Source of the DNA: CAZKGE01 sp964636405
GTDB taxonomy: Bacteria > Bacillota > Clostridia > Christensenellales > CAG-138
NCBI GenBank assembly: GCA_964636405.1
Contig: CAZWSI010000018.1
Coordinates: 1 to 42,617 of the forward strand
Length of the DNA stretch: 42,617 nucleotides
Direction of reading: 5' to 3'
This document shows, in pieces, positions 23,876 through 33,060 of the stretch. Position 1 is the first letter of the stretch. The number at the start of each line of letters is the position of its first letter. The translations under genes were made by a program, and so were the position numbers. A model generated the notes under the pieces. The model searched no databases, was not told the DNA's origin, and saw nothing but the letters and a program-made list of their open reading frames with translations.

Positions 23876-25213
23876 CTACTTTGTTTGATATGCGCAGTCG
23901 TATTCAAAAACCTTGCGCAGGCTGCGGCTGCCCTTGGAGAAGGCGTTTCTATCGATCGCGTCGGTGAGCGTAAAATGCATGCCGTCGCTCGTGCTGTTAT
24001 AATAGTGCGCCCACTGGAAGCCCGCGCGGAAAAAGGCCAGCTCGTAGAGCAGATAGTTGACCACGCTTTGCGGCACGCCGAAATCGGTGCAGGCATAGGA
24101 GCCGCTGTAGGTAAAATCGTAATAGGAGCCCTCCGCGTCGGATAGAATGCCGTTATAGGCAAGGCAAAGGCGCACCTCGTTATCGATTAAGGCAAGGTTA
24201 TCCTTGTTGTTCATATTGGGCGGCATGCTCGCGTTGAGATCCGTTGCCGTGCCGAAGGCGTGATGACTGATGCTCTTAAGGCTCGAGGTAAAGCGCGAAA
24301 CATAACTGCCGTTGTATTCGGTGATCAGCCGAACAAGCGGCAGCGCGCCGGAATCTCCGTTCGTCCCGTGCACGCGCACGCGGGTGTGTTCGACGTACCA
24401 GAGCGCTTCTTTGTAATAGGGAACCGCGTCCACATGGATTTTCCAGGGCGATTCCGGGAAGCCCTCAAAGTATTGGATATAGGCTTCCTCCCAGTCTGGA
24501 TCGGCCACGATGTAGCGCTTCCATACCCACTGGTAGCGGTAGAGAAAGCGGCTCTTGTCGCCCCCGAAGAAGGCGGCCGCCTCGGGATAGGTGCTGTTGA
24601 AATCCGACGCGCGGATGCGCTCCCACGCGTCGCCCAATATGAAAAAGCGAACCTTCGCAAGCTCGGTTGCCCGCGGCGCGCCCGTGCAGCGCGCGCTGAG
24701 CGTGAGTGTGTGCACACCGGGCCCGAGCTCCGAAAAAAGCACGAGGGAATCCAGCGAAACGCCCTCCAGCGTATTTTCGCTGTCAAGCGCGCAGGTATAT
24801 ACGCCCGAAGCGGAATCGAAGGAGACGCTTTTCACATAGGGATAACGCGGATCGTCGGAATAGGCGCAGCGGATGGATAGGCTTAGCTCGGTGATGGGAT
24901 AATTGCAGCTCACCTCCCCGCACAGCCGGCGCGCGGAGCCGAGCGCGACGCGCTCGCTCTCCGCCGGGAGCGGATTGTCCGCATCCGCCGTAAAGCGCAT
25001 GTCTACGGGCGGAGCGGGGGTTGGCGTAGGCGTGATGGCAGGCGGCGGGGTGTCGGTGGGCGCAAGCTCGAGCACCGACATGGGCGGCCCGGAGGTCTGC
25101 TCGCCCCTTTGGCCGCAGGCGCAGAGGAGCGCAGTGAGCAGCGCGCAGAAAAGAAAGCATGCCCGCGCGCGCGTCACGGCGCCAAGGTGCTTTTTGTTGC
25201 GCGAAGCCGCCAT
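23876..25213 (-). CDS. lipoprotein with M15-type D,D-carboxypeptidase domain
   Basis: A 445-residue exported protein: signal peptide with cysteine near residue 33, a Thr/Pro linker, a region with Ig-like character, then a VanY/M15_4-type zinc peptidase domain. SHHAFGTATDLNAS provides the first His and Asp zinc ligands and DGMHFTL the second His; FQWAHYYN follows the family pattern. It likely trims D-Ala-D-Ala ends of peptidoglycan at the outer face of the membrane. GGGGAGG sits five bases before ATG 25213, so an ATG at 25237 was rejected. Confidence 0.88.
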   Translation of the reverse strand: MAASRNKKHLGAVTRARACFLFCALLTALLCACGQRGEQTSGPPMSVLELAPTDTPPPAITPTPTPAPPVDMRFTADADNPLPAESERVALGSARRLCGEVSCNYPITELSLSIRCAYSDDPRYPYVKSVSFDSASGVYTCALDSENTLEGVSLDSLVLFSELGPGVHTLTLSARCTGAPRATELAKVRFFILGDAWERIRASDFNSTYPEAAAFFGGDKSRFLYRYQWVWKRYIVADPDWEEAYIQYFEGFPESPWKIHVDAVPYYKEALWYVEHTRVRVHGTNGDSGALPLVRLITEYNGSYVSRFTSSLKSISHHAFGTATDLNASMPPNMNNKDNLALIDNEVRLCLAYNGILSDAEGSYYDFTYSGSYACTDFGVPQSVVNYLLYELAFFRAGFQWAHYYNSTSDGMHFTLTDAIDRNAFSKGSRSLRKVFEYDCAYQTK

Positions 25214-25255
25214 CCAAACCTCCCCATAAAGGCGCATTCTGCCGAAATTACAGAT

Positions 25256-25264
25256 ATTATAGCA
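25256..25264 (-). promoter_or_regulatory. extended -10 element of the M15 lipoprotein gene
   Basis: TGCTATAAT on the minus strand, about 45 nt before the start. The -35 region is poor, which fits an extended -10 promoter. Confidence 0.45.
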
Positions 25265-25321
25265 GATAAACGGACATCCGTACAGCGCCGCGGAAACGGC
25301 CGCGCATATAAAGGCCCGGTT

Positions 25322-26437
25322 TTACAGCGAAAGCAGCCGCCGCAGCCCGGGCACGGCGCGGCAGAAGCGGCCGATCAGCGCGCAAAGCAGCGTGATGGCC
25401 AGCGCAAAAAGACCGTTGGCAAGCAGACCGTCTCCAAAGGGGAGCGCGGGGAAAAGGCGCTGAAGGCCCACAGTGGCGATACGGTGCAAAAACAGCACGC
25501 TGAGCGTATTTCCACCGACAAGCCGCACGAGCGCGCCCAATAAGCCACGCGCTTTGTAGCCGCGCGTAAGCACGTACAGCGCGGCGGTGGCGAGCATGAA
25601 GCAAAATGAACTGTATTCCGACGTGCCGATGACATAATGCTTGCCCTGCATGCGGCTCATCATCACCCCGTAGGCAATCAGAAGCCCCATGGACAGCGCG
25701 AATACGGCGGCCCAAAGCAGACGTGCCTTGCGCGTATCCAGCCGGTCGCCCAGCGAGAAAAGATGCCCGCCAAGCAGAAAATATCCCAATGCAAAGCCGA
25801 ATTTGCCGGTGAAGGGGTTGAACGCGTTGAAGAAATTGAACGTGCCCTGCAATTCCCGTATATTGAGCGCATACTGTGCGGCGTTGGCCGCATACAGCAG
25901 CACGGAATTGCCAAATACAAGCACGATCACGCACAGGAAGAACGCTCGGTACCCCTTGGGCATTTGTGCCTTTGTTGCAAGAAGGAGGGGCAGAAAGAGA
26001 TAGATCCACGTCAGCGTGGTCAAAAACCATAAATGGTTGATATAGTGCTGCCGCCAGTACCACATATCGCGCAGAAAGGCTGGCAGAGAAAACGTTTCGC
26101 CGTTTATCCACTCCAGCACTGCGAGCGTGACGACCGCCCAAATGCAGGTCAGCACGACGAGCCAGCCCGTTTTTTTGATGTGGCGTTCCAAAGAGAAGGG
26201 CCGGCTGAGAAGCAGCGCGCCGTTGACAAAAAACAGGATGGGCACGCACAGGCAGAAGAATGCCGACGCCCCGTATTGCGCATAGGCTCTTGCCGTGCCG
26301 TCCTCCATAATGGAAATATTCAGGTTGTTATAGTGAAACAACACCATCAGGAAAATAGCTATGGCTTTGAGCAAATCAAAGCTGTCATAATGCGGCGCAG
26401 TATCCGCCCCGGCACGCAGGTTCGATTCGGCTTTCAT
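25322..26437 (-). CDS. acyltransferase-3 family membrane protein
   Basis: A 371-residue protein with about ten hydrophobic helices. The opening YDSFDLLKAIAIFLMVLFHY is the usual first helix of OafA/WecH-type acyltransferases, with the conserved histidine. INHLWFLTTLTWIYLFLPLL and a late SVLFLHRIA also fit. It probably transfers an acyl group (often acetyl) to a cell-surface glycan or lipid. GGGGGCG precedes the start. No glycan genes are adjacent. Confidence 0.88.
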   Translation of the reverse strand: MKAESNLRAGADTAPHYDSFDLLKAIAIFLMVLFHYNNLNISIMEDGTARAYAQYGASAFFCLCVPILFFVNGALLLSRPFSLERHIKKTGWLVVLTCIWAVVTLAVLEWINGETFSLPAFLRDMWYWRQHYINHLWFLTTLTWIYLFLPLLLATKAQMPKGYRAFFLCVIVLVFGNSVLLYAANAAQYALNIRELQGTFNFFNAFNPFTGKFGFALGYFLLGGHLFSLGDRLDTRKARLLWAAVFALSMGLLIAYGVMMSRMQGKHYVIGTSEYSSFCFMLATAALYVLTRGYKARGLLGALVRLVGGNTLSVLFLHRIATVGLQRLFPALPFGDGLLANGLFALAITLLCALIGRFCRAVPGLRRLLSL

Positions 26438-26534
26438 ATTGGACGCCCCCTTACCAGACGAGTATAGCAGATTCGTGGCCGTCCGTCACCAAGCGCGTGC
26501 CGCTTGGCCAATTTGCACGCAAACGGCCGCGCGC

Positions 26535-26571
26535 AAAAAAGCCCCGCCACCTGTCGGAAAAGGGCGGGGCC
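26535..26571 (-). terminator. rho-independent terminator of the AIM24-like gene
   Basis: GGCCCCGCCC and GGCGGGGC pair strongly on the minus strand and are followed by TTTTTTG. It lies about 40 nt after the 26611 stop. Confidence 0.9.
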
Positions 26572-26610
26572 GGATTGGTCATGGCGCGTCAAGGGCGGAC
26601 GCCGTGCGCG

Positions 26611-27291
26611 TCAGTCCTTTTTCTCGGGCAGGAAGGGAAGAATCTTGCCCACAAAGCCCGTCATATTGATGGTCTGCAAATAGACCTTGCCGGGGCCCTC
26701 GAGAACGGAAAGAAACAGCCCCTCGCCGCCGAAAAGAATGTTCTTAAAGCCCTTCACCGTTTCGGCGCTGTAGGAAACCGAGCTTTCATAGGCCGCGATA
26801 TTGCCCGTATCCACCTTGAGCCGTTCGCCCGGGGCGAGCCGCTTTTCCACCACGGTTCCATCCAGCTCGAGGAAGACGAGACCCGTGCCGGATACCTTCT
26901 GCATGATAAAGCCCTCGCCGCCAAAAAAGCCCGCCTTGGCCCGGGTGACCGCCGCGGAGAGCTGCACGCCGGAGGTGGCGCAGAGGAAGGCCGATTTCTG
27001 GCAGATGACTTCCTTGGCGCCGTCGAGCTGCAACACGACGATGCTGCCCGGGAAGGTGGAAGCAAGCGTCATTTGCGCGCCGTCCGCTTCGGCCGTATAG
27101 GTGGCCATAAAGAGCGATTCGCCGGAAAGCATGCGCCCAAGGCCCTTCATCAGGCCGCCCTTCATATTGGTATCCATTTTGAAATGGCTCGACATCCAGG
27201 TCATGCCGCCCGATTGCGTAAAGATGCTCTCGCCCTGATTAAACGTAAGCTCGACTGCGGGCAGCGAACCGCCAAAAACATTGTATTGCAT
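26611..27291 (-). CDS. AIM24 / TIGR00266 family protein
   Basis: A 226-residue protein that is nearly all beta-strand with repeated glycine turns. SGGMTWMSSHFKMDTNMKGG and GLMKGLGRMLSGESLFMATY, plus FFGGEGFIMQKVSGTGLVFLE, match the bacterial TIGR00266 family. The biochemical role is not established. It has a promoter-distal position of its own, a clear terminator and a GGAG-type site upstream of ATG 27291. Confidence 0.9.
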   Translation of the reverse strand: MQYNVFGGSLPAVELTFNQGESIFTQSGGMTWMSSHFKMDTNMKGGLMKGLGRMLSGESLFMATYTAEADGAQMTLASTFPGSIVVLQLDGAKEVICQKSAFLCATSGVQLSAAVTRAKAGFFGGEGFIMQKVSGTGLVFLELDGTVVEKRLAPGERLKVDTGNIAAYESSVSYSAETVKGFKNILFGGEGLFLSVLEGPGKVYLQTINMTGFVGKILPFLPEKKD

Positions 27292-27367
27292 TGTCGACTC
27301 CCTTCATTTGTTCTTTTGAATCCATCATAGCACGCCCGCGCGGCAAATGCAAGCGCTCCGCGCGCGG

Positions 27368-28499
27368 TCAATCCGTTTTCCACGGCAGCGGCAGCGTCAT
27401 GCTTTCCACAATGGAATTGCCGCCGGGATAGCCCGTGCGGTCAACGCACTCGTCGTACAAATCCACGTCGTCGTATACGGGCGAGTAGTTCAGGATATCG
27501 AGCACGCCCTCTGCTTCACGGATGCACAGGAGGCTCATATAGCCGCCGCCGCCGCCGGGGGCCGCCTGATAGTTTTGCAGCATGGTCAACACGCGCCGCT
27601 CGGAACCGTCGGGGCGAAGGAACGTTTCCAGCTTGCGGTTTACGCCGTACTTGTGCCCGCAGAGTACAAGGTGAAGGTTGTCCGCGCGCGACACGACTCG
27701 CTCGTAAAAACGCCGCCCTTCGTTTGTGAGCGCCATCTCCGGATCGCAATAGTCGTGCAGACAGAGCACGCCGACGCGCTCGGGATATTTTTGAAAGCAG
27801 GACAGCGCGAACGCGTATCCATCCTCCTCCGGGCGTATCGTCATGTACACAAAAACGTATTGCGTGCCGCCGGCGTCAACGAGATCGCAATGCCCCAGAT
27901 TATCCCGGTAGCTTTCCGCATAGCCGGGCATGCCGGCAAAGCGGCCAGCGCCAAAGAACCGTTGGTAAAAGGCAAGACCGTCCGCCGCGCCGCGCAGCAC
28001 GTCGTGATTGCCCCCCAGCACGCCGTAGGGAACGCCCTTGAGCGCGCGGAACGCTTCGTCCGCAACCGCCCACTGCGTCGCGCTGTCGTAGCGATTGACC
28101 AAATCGCCCGTACAGACGACATATTGCAGCTTCAACCGCTCCCGTTCCTCAAAAAGAAAGCGCGTCATGGCCAGATAGGTTTCCGGGTAATCCTTGCTGT
28201 AGACCTGCGGATCGGAGAGCCAGCCGATGGTATAGCTGCCTGCGGGCGCGTCGTATACGCGCGGCTCGGGAGCGGGCGAGGGAAATTCGAAAGGCAAGGG
28301 GATGGGCGAGGGACTCGGCGCGCGAAAGGGCGAGGGGCTTGACGCGTGGAAAGGCGCAGGCGCGGGGGCGCGCGCATACAGGCGAAGGCGAGGCCATGCT
28401 CGCCTCGGGCGCGGGAAACGGTACGGAACGGGAGACCTCCCGGGCCGCGCACCCGGAAAGCAACAGAACAAGCGTCATAAAGGCGGCGAAGCGTTTCAT
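27368..28499 (-). pseudogene. metallophosphoesterase lipoprotein, frameshifted in its linker
   Basis: From ATG 28499 one frame gives MKRFAAFMTLVLLLSGCA, a lipoprotein signal peptide, and a Pro/Ser linker that turns into Arg/Cys-rich nonsense. A second frame supplies the rest: an SPSP-rich linker and a calcineurin-like phosphoesterase domain with WLSDPQ, CTGDLVNR, GGNHDV, CLHDY and CGHKYG metal-ligand motifs, ending at 27368. Removing one C from the C5 run at 28364-28368 joins them into one ~377-residue lipoprotein. Whether the shift is in the organism or a sequence error cannot be told here. The ribosome binding site at 28499 is weak. Confidence 0.8.
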
Positions 28500-28652
28500 C
28501 AGTGTTAGCAGCATTGGCAACGGGGCGCTCAGCGCCCGACCTCCGTGGTTTTCAAGAGCAACGAATGAATGAAAGCATTCTACCATACGGTGAACGAACC
28601 CGTAAAGAAAAACGACCGCGCGTTTTTTCCATTTGGCGTGCAAAGAAATCTC

Positions 28653-28682
28653 TTGACAGGAATAGACTGTGACAGGTACACT
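28653..28682 (+). promoter_or_regulatory. promoter of feoAB
   Basis: TTGACA (28653-28658) and TACACT (28677-28682) with an 18-bp spacer, ending seven bases before the operator palindrome. Confidence 0.75.
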
Positions 28683-28688
28683 TACGGA

Positions 28689-28706
28689 AGTTAGCAACGA
28701 CTAACT
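28689..28706 (+). promoter_or_regulatory. DtxR/IdeR-type operator upstream of feoAB
   Basis: A perfect inverted repeat, AGTTAG-CAACGA-CTAACT, at the expected transcription start of feoAB. GTTAG-N6-CTAAC boxes are the form used by iron-responsive DtxR-family repressors. Binding with Fe2+ here would block transcription; the regulator gene is not in the window. Confidence 0.7.
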
Positions 28707-28729
28707 AATGCTGATGCGGAGGATATTGG

Positions 28730-31237
28730 ATGGTACGCACGCTGGATATGCTCGCGCCGGGCGAGCGCGCGGCGGTCGCGCACGTGGGCGCGGGGGAGGC
28801 GAAGCTGCGGCAGCGGCTGGTGGATATGGGCATTACGCCCATGACGGAGATTACGGTAACAAAGGTCGCCCCGCTGGGCGACCCGATTGAGATTCGACTG
28901 CGCGGCTATTCGCTCTCGATTCGGCGGGAGGACGCGGCACGCATCCGGCTGCTCGACGAAGAGGAGCGCGCGCGGCGGCTCGCGGCGGAGCGCCGGCTCG
29001 AGGAGAAGCGCGCGAGCGCTTTGCCCGGCGCTGGGCACCACGCAAACGCGGACGTTGCGGCGCACAAGGGCGCGGCCAGGCTTTCGCAATGGTATGTAAG
29101 CGAGCAGGCGGGCTGTCCGAGCGGCGGCTGCGCCGCGTGCGCGGGCTGCGGCTTCCCCAAAAAAAGAAAGCCCATGCCTGCGGATATCGGCGGCGGCACG
29201 CCCATCAAGCTTGCGCTTGTTGGCAATCCCAATTCTGGCAAGACGACGCTCTTTAACGCGCTCACGGGCGCGAAGGAATATGTGGGCAACTGGCCCGGCG
29301 TAACGGTGGAGAAGAAGGAACGGCGGCTGCACGCCTGCGGGCATGAAATGACGGTTGTGGATTTGCCGGGCATTTATTCGCTTTCCGCCTATTCCATGGA
29401 GGAGCTGGTGGCCCGCCGCTTCGTGCTGGACGAAAAGCCGGACGCGATTATCAATATCATCGACGCGACGAATCTGGAACGGAATTTGTATCTCACCGTG
29501 CAGCTCATGGAGCTGGAAACGCCCATGATCCTAGCCCTCAATATGATGGACGAGGTGGAGAAGCTGGGCGTTAAAATCGATGTGACGCGTCTTTCTTACG
29601 AGCTGGGCGTGCCGGTCGCGCCCATTTGCGCCCGCACGGGGCAGGGGGTAGACGCGCTGCTGGAAAGGAGCTGTTCGTTGCTTTCGCTTGCGCACGCGGA
29701 GATTGACCGGGGCTTTTCCATCGAGCCGGACGATCTTTACGACGACGTGACGCATGGCGCGCACCACCGCATCGGCGCAATCATCGGCGACGCGCCCGCG
29801 CGCGCGTGCCTGCCCGCGCACTGGTGTGAAATTAAGCTTCTAGAGGACGATCCGCTTGTGCGCGACGCGCTGCGGCTCTCCTTGCAGCAGCAAAAGCAGC
29901 TCGAGCGGCTTCGCGCGGAATATGCCGGGGAGGGCTCGCTTTCCGACGCGGCCATGCGCGTGGCGGACAGCCGCTATCGCTATATCGGCCGCGCGGTCGC
30001 GGAATCGCTCAAGCGCGAAACGCGGACGGGCAAGACCGCCACGGAGCGCATCGACGCGGTGCTCACCAACAAATATGCCGGCATCCCCATCTTCCTTGCG
30101 ATCATGGGCCTTATCTTTCTCCTTACCTTCGACACCGTGGGGCTATGGCTTTCCGACGGCGCTTCATATCTCATTGAGGAGCTGCTTGCGCCGTGGGCTT
30201 CGGGGCTCCTAATCCGCGCCGCCGCGCCCGCGTGGCTTGTCGGACTGCTCGTGGACGGCGTGATCACGGGCGTAGGGGGCGTGGTCACATTTTTGCCGCA
30301 AATCGCCTTGCTGTTCTTTTTCCTCTCGCTCCTGGAGGACTCCGGCTATATGGCGCGCACAGCGTTTTTGATGGACGGCGCGCTCAAGCGCTTCGGGCTT
30401 TCGGGCAAATCCTTCATTCCCATGCTCATGGGCTTTGGCTGCACCGTGCCCGCCGCGCTCTGTGCGCGCACCATGGAAAACGAGCAGGACCGCCGCATGA
30501 CCATCCTCCTTTTGCCCTTTGTGAGCTGCTCGGCCAAGCTCCCCGTATACGGCATGGTCGCCTCCGTATTCTTTGCGCGCGCGCGGGGGCTTGTCGTGCT
30601 GAGCCTGTACGCCATGGGCATTGTGGTGGGCATTGCCACGGGCGTGCTGTTCAAGAAAACGCTCTTTGCAAAGAACCACGCCGCGTTCATCATGGAGCTG
30701 CCGCCCTATCGCCTGCCCGCGCTGAAAAATACGCTTACGCACGTGGGCGAACGGGTGGGGCATTTCCTGCAAAAGGCGGGGAGTATCCTGCTCGTCATGA
30801 GCGTCGTGCTGTGGTTTCTCACGCGCTTTGACGCCCATTTTGCCATGACCGACAACCCCGCGCAGAGCCTGCTGGGCATATTTGGCACGTGGATTGCGCC
30901 CATCTTTAAGCCGCTCGGCTTCGGCCGCTGGGAGGCGTCGGTGGCGCTGCTTACGGGTCTTGTCGCCAAGGAGGCTGTGGTGTCAAGCCTGTCGCTGTTT
31001 ATCGGCGGCACGGGGGAAGCGCTCAACGCCGCGCTGGCCACGCTCTTTACGCCGCTTTCGGCCTATAGCTTCCTTGTGTTCGTGCTGCTTTATGTGCCCT
31101 GCCTTGCGGCGGTAGCTACCATGCGCAGGGAGCTGGGGAGCGGAAAATACACGGCTTTTATGATCGCCTATCAGCTTATGACGGCCTATCTTATGTCGCT
31201 GCTGGTTTACACGATCGGGCGCTTTCTATTGCGCTGA
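28730..31237 (+). CDS. feoB: ferrous iron transporter, FeoA-FeoB fusion
   Basis: An 835-residue fusion. FeoA (SH3-like) covers residues 1-75, a charged helix about 76-98, then a linker with four cysteines (CPSGGCAACAGC, 129-140). The FeoB G-domain follows with G1 GNPNSGKT (165), a G2 threonine in WPGVTVE, G3 DLPG (211) and G4 NMMD. Next come the helical GDI-like region and the membrane core, with LPFVSCSAKLPVYGM as a gate motif. It imports Fe2+ with GTP hydrolysis. ATG 28730 follows GGAGG. Expression is likely iron-repressed through the 28689-28706 operator. Confidence 0.95.
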   Translation: MVRTLDMLAPGERAAVAHVGAGEAKLRQRLVDMGITPMTEITVTKVAPLGDPIEIRLRGYSLSIRREDAARIRLLDEEERARRLAAERRLEEKRASALPGAGHHANADVAAHKGAARLSQWYVSEQAGCPSGGCAACAGCGFPKKRKPMPADIGGGTPIKLALVGNPNSGKTTLFNALTGAKEYVGNWPGVTVEKKERRLHACGHEMTVVDLPGIYSLSAYSMEELVARRFVLDEKPDAIINIIDATNLERNLYLTVQLMELETPMILALNMMDEVEKLGVKIDVTRLSYELGVPVAPICARTGQGVDALLERSCSLLSLAHAEIDRGFSIEPDDLYDDVTHGAHHRIGAIIGDAPARACLPAHWCEIKLLEDDPLVRDALRLSLQQQKQLERLRAEYAGEGSLSDAAMRVADSRYRYIGRAVAESLKRETRTGKTATERIDAVLTNKYAGIPIFLAIMGLIFLLTFDTVGLWLSDGASYLIEELLAPWASGLLIRAAAPAWLVGLLVDGVITGVGGVVTFLPQIALLFFFLSLLEDSGYMARTAFLMDGALKRFGLSGKSFIPMLMGFGCTVPAALCARTMENEQDRRMTILLLPFVSCSAKLPVYGMVASVFFARARGLVVLSLYAMGIVVGIATGVLFKKTLFAKNHAAFIMELPPYRLPALKNTLTHVGERVGHFLQKAGSILLVMSVVLWFLTRFDAHFAMTDNPAQSLLGIFGTWIAPIFKPLGFGRWEASVALLTGLVAKEAVVSSLSLFIGGTGEALNAALATLFTPLSAYSFLVFVLLYVPCLAAVATMRRELGSGKYTAFMIAYQLMTAYLMSLLVYTIGRFLLR

Positions 31238-31260
31238 TCTCGCTTTATCGTGCGCTTTCC

Positions 31261-31300
31261 ATGCAGGAATTGTGAAATATTCCTGCATTTTCTTGTTTTT
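31261..31300 (+). terminator. rho-independent terminator of feoAB
   Basis: ATGCAGGAAT and ATTCCTGCAT form a perfect 10-bp stem with an 8-nt loop, followed by TTTCTTGTTTTT. It starts 24 nt after the stop codon. Confidence 0.9.
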
Positions 31301-31323
31301 GGGGTGCATTCGCGGGCGGCATT

Positions 31324-31332
31324 TGCTATAAT
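31324..31332 (+). promoter_or_regulatory. extended -10 promoter element before surE
   Basis: TTGCTATAAT spans an extended -10 (TGC plus TATAAT at 31327-31332), about 50 nt before surE and after the feoAB terminator. No good -35 is seen. It is the likely start of the surE-to-ispH transcript. Confidence 0.55.
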
Positions 31333-31380
31333 CAGCTTTATCTTGACTTTGAATGCTATGGATTTGGAGCAAACGGATTC

Positions 31381-32139
31381 GTGAAAGTAATGCTATCCAA
31401 CGACGACGGCGTGTTCGCCTCGGGAATTGCCGCATTGGCGACCGCCTTTTTGCCGGAGCACGAGGTTTTCCTTTCCGCCCCGGATCGCGAGCGCAGTGCG
31501 GCGAGCAATTCCATGACGCTCAGCACGCCCTTGCGCGCCACGCCCGTACACCTCCCCGCGCTGCCGGAGGCCCGCGCTTTCGCCGTGGACGGCACGCCCG
31601 TGGACTGCGTGCGGCTCGGCCTGGGGAATCTTTTTCCCCGTCCGGACGTGGTGCTTTCCGGCATCAACCACGGCTTTAACCTTGCCACCGACACGCTTTA
31701 TTCCGGCACCGTGTCCGCCGCCTTTGAAGCGGCGCTGCTGGGTTACCCGGCGGTGGCCGTATCCATCGGCTCCTTTACGCCGCAGCATCTTGATACGGCG
31801 GCGCACTTCGGCTTTCTTGCGGCGCAGCACGTGCTTAAGCACCCAATGCCCTTTGGCATGGTGCTCAACGTGAACGTGCCCGATCTGCCGCTTTCCGAGA
31901 TTCGCGGCGTGCGCGCGGCGCGCACGGGCGTGCATACCTACAGGCTCGCGTTTATCGAGCGCGAGGACCCCATGGGCAAGCCTTATTATTGGCCGCCCCG
32001 CAAGCGGGAGGAATGGGACAACGGCCCGGATACGGACTGCGTGCTGGCGCGCGAGGGCTATGTGACGCTCACACCCCTGGGCTTCGATTTAACAAACGCC
32101 GCGCTTTTGGCCGACCTGGATGTGCGCGGCTGGCGGTAA
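31381..32139 (+). CDS. surE: SurE-like 5'/3'-nucleotidase
   Basis: A 252-residue SurE-family phosphatase acting on nucleoside monophosphates. The metal-binding SNDDG near the N-terminus, APDRERSAASNSMTL, VDGTPVDCVRLGL and VLSGINHGFNLATDTLYSGT are all present. The start is GTG 31381: the protein then reads (M)KVMLSNDDG, as in homologues, with GGAG upstream. It opens a plus-strand run of closely spaced genes reaching ispH. Confidence 0.93.
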   Translation: MKVMLSNDDGVFASGIAALATAFLPEHEVFLSAPDRERSAASNSMTLSTPLRATPVHLPALPEARAFAVDGTPVDCVRLGLGNLFPRPDVVLSGINHGFNLATDTLYSGTVSAAFEAALLGYPAVAVSIGSFTPQHLDTAAHFGFLAAQHVLKHPMPFGMVLNVNVPDLPLSEIRGVRAARTGVHTYRLAFIEREDPMGKPYYWPPRKREEWDNGPDTDCVLAREGYVTLTPLGFDLTNAALLADLDVRGWR

Positions 32140-32148
32140 GGAGGAAGC

Positions 32149-33060
32149 ATGGATTCGATTCTGAGCGCTATAGAACGGCAATACGCTGCCTTTTCCAAGG
32201 GGCAGCGCCGCATCGCGGATTTTCTGCTCGCCTCGTACGACGACGCGGCCTTTATGACCGCCGCCAAGCTGGGCGTCGCCTGTGGCGTTTCCGAATCCAC
32301 GGTGGTGCGCTTTGCCTATGCGCTGGAGCTCGACGGATATCCGGCCCTGCAGGCGGCGCTGGGGGAGCTTGTACGGCATCGGCTCACCAGCGTGCAGCGC
32401 ATCCGCTTGGCGGAAAACATTCCCGAAACGGATGTGCTCCGCACGGTGCTGACCGCGGACATGGCGAATTTGCGCTCCAGCCTGGAACTCATCGACAACG
32501 CGGCGTTTTCCGGCGCGATTGCGTCCCTTTTGTCCGCGCGGCGCGTCTATGTACTGGGCGTCGGCAGTGCGCAGCCGTTGGCGCAGTTTCTTTTCTACTA
32601 TCTGAATTATGTGTTCGATAACCTTGTGCTGCTGGGCGGCTCCATGCAGGATATTCACGAGCGGCTTTTGCGCGTGGGCGAGGGGGATGTGTGCTTTGGC
32701 ATCAGCTTCCCGCGCTACAGCTCCCGCACGGCGGAGGCCATGCGCTACGCGAAAAGTCAGGGCGCAAAGCTCATCGCGCTGACCGATCTTCCCTCCTCGC
32801 CGCTCGCCGCGGAGGCGGATTTTACGCTTCTTGCCAAAAGCGATATGGCCTCGTTTGCCGATTCGCTCGTCGCGCCCCTTTCATTTTTAAATGCGATTAT
32901 TGTCGCGGTGGGCCTCGCGCGCAAGGAGGACGCCTTCCGTCACCTGACGCGCCTCGAGCAGATCTGGCGCAGCGAGGGCGCGTATGTGCGCGAGCCCGAT
33001 TCCGAGCCGTCCGCGCCGCCGCTGCCGGAGCGCAAGAGCAGGCCGGGGAAAAAAGCGTGA
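32149..33060 (+). CDS. RpiR/MurR-family transcriptional regulator with SIS domain
   Basis: A 303-residue regulator. The N-terminal helix-turn-helix domain (about 1-77) contains GVACGVSESTVVRFAYALELDGY, the family hallmark. A SIS sugar-phosphate-binding domain (about 125-260) follows, with VYVLGVGSAQPLA, FGISFPRYSSRTAEAMRYAK and LIALTD. Such proteins sense phosphosugars and control sugar or amino-sugar genes; no sugar genes adjoin it. AAGGAGG precedes the start, and its stop overlaps the next start (GTGA). Confidence 0.93.
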   Translation: MDSILSAIERQYAAFSKGQRRIADFLLASYDDAAFMTAAKLGVACGVSESTVVRFAYALELDGYPALQAALGELVRHRLTSVQRIRLAENIPETDVLRTVLTADMANLRSSLELIDNAAFSGAIASLLSARRVYVLGVGSAQPLAQFLFYYLNYVFDNLVLLGGSMQDIHERLLRVGEGDVCFGISFPRYSSRTAEAMRYAKSQGAKLIALTDLPSSPLAAEADFTLLAKSDMASFADSLVAPLSFLNAIIVAVGLARKEDAFRHLTRLEQIWRSEGAYVREPDSEPSAPPLPERKSRPGKKA

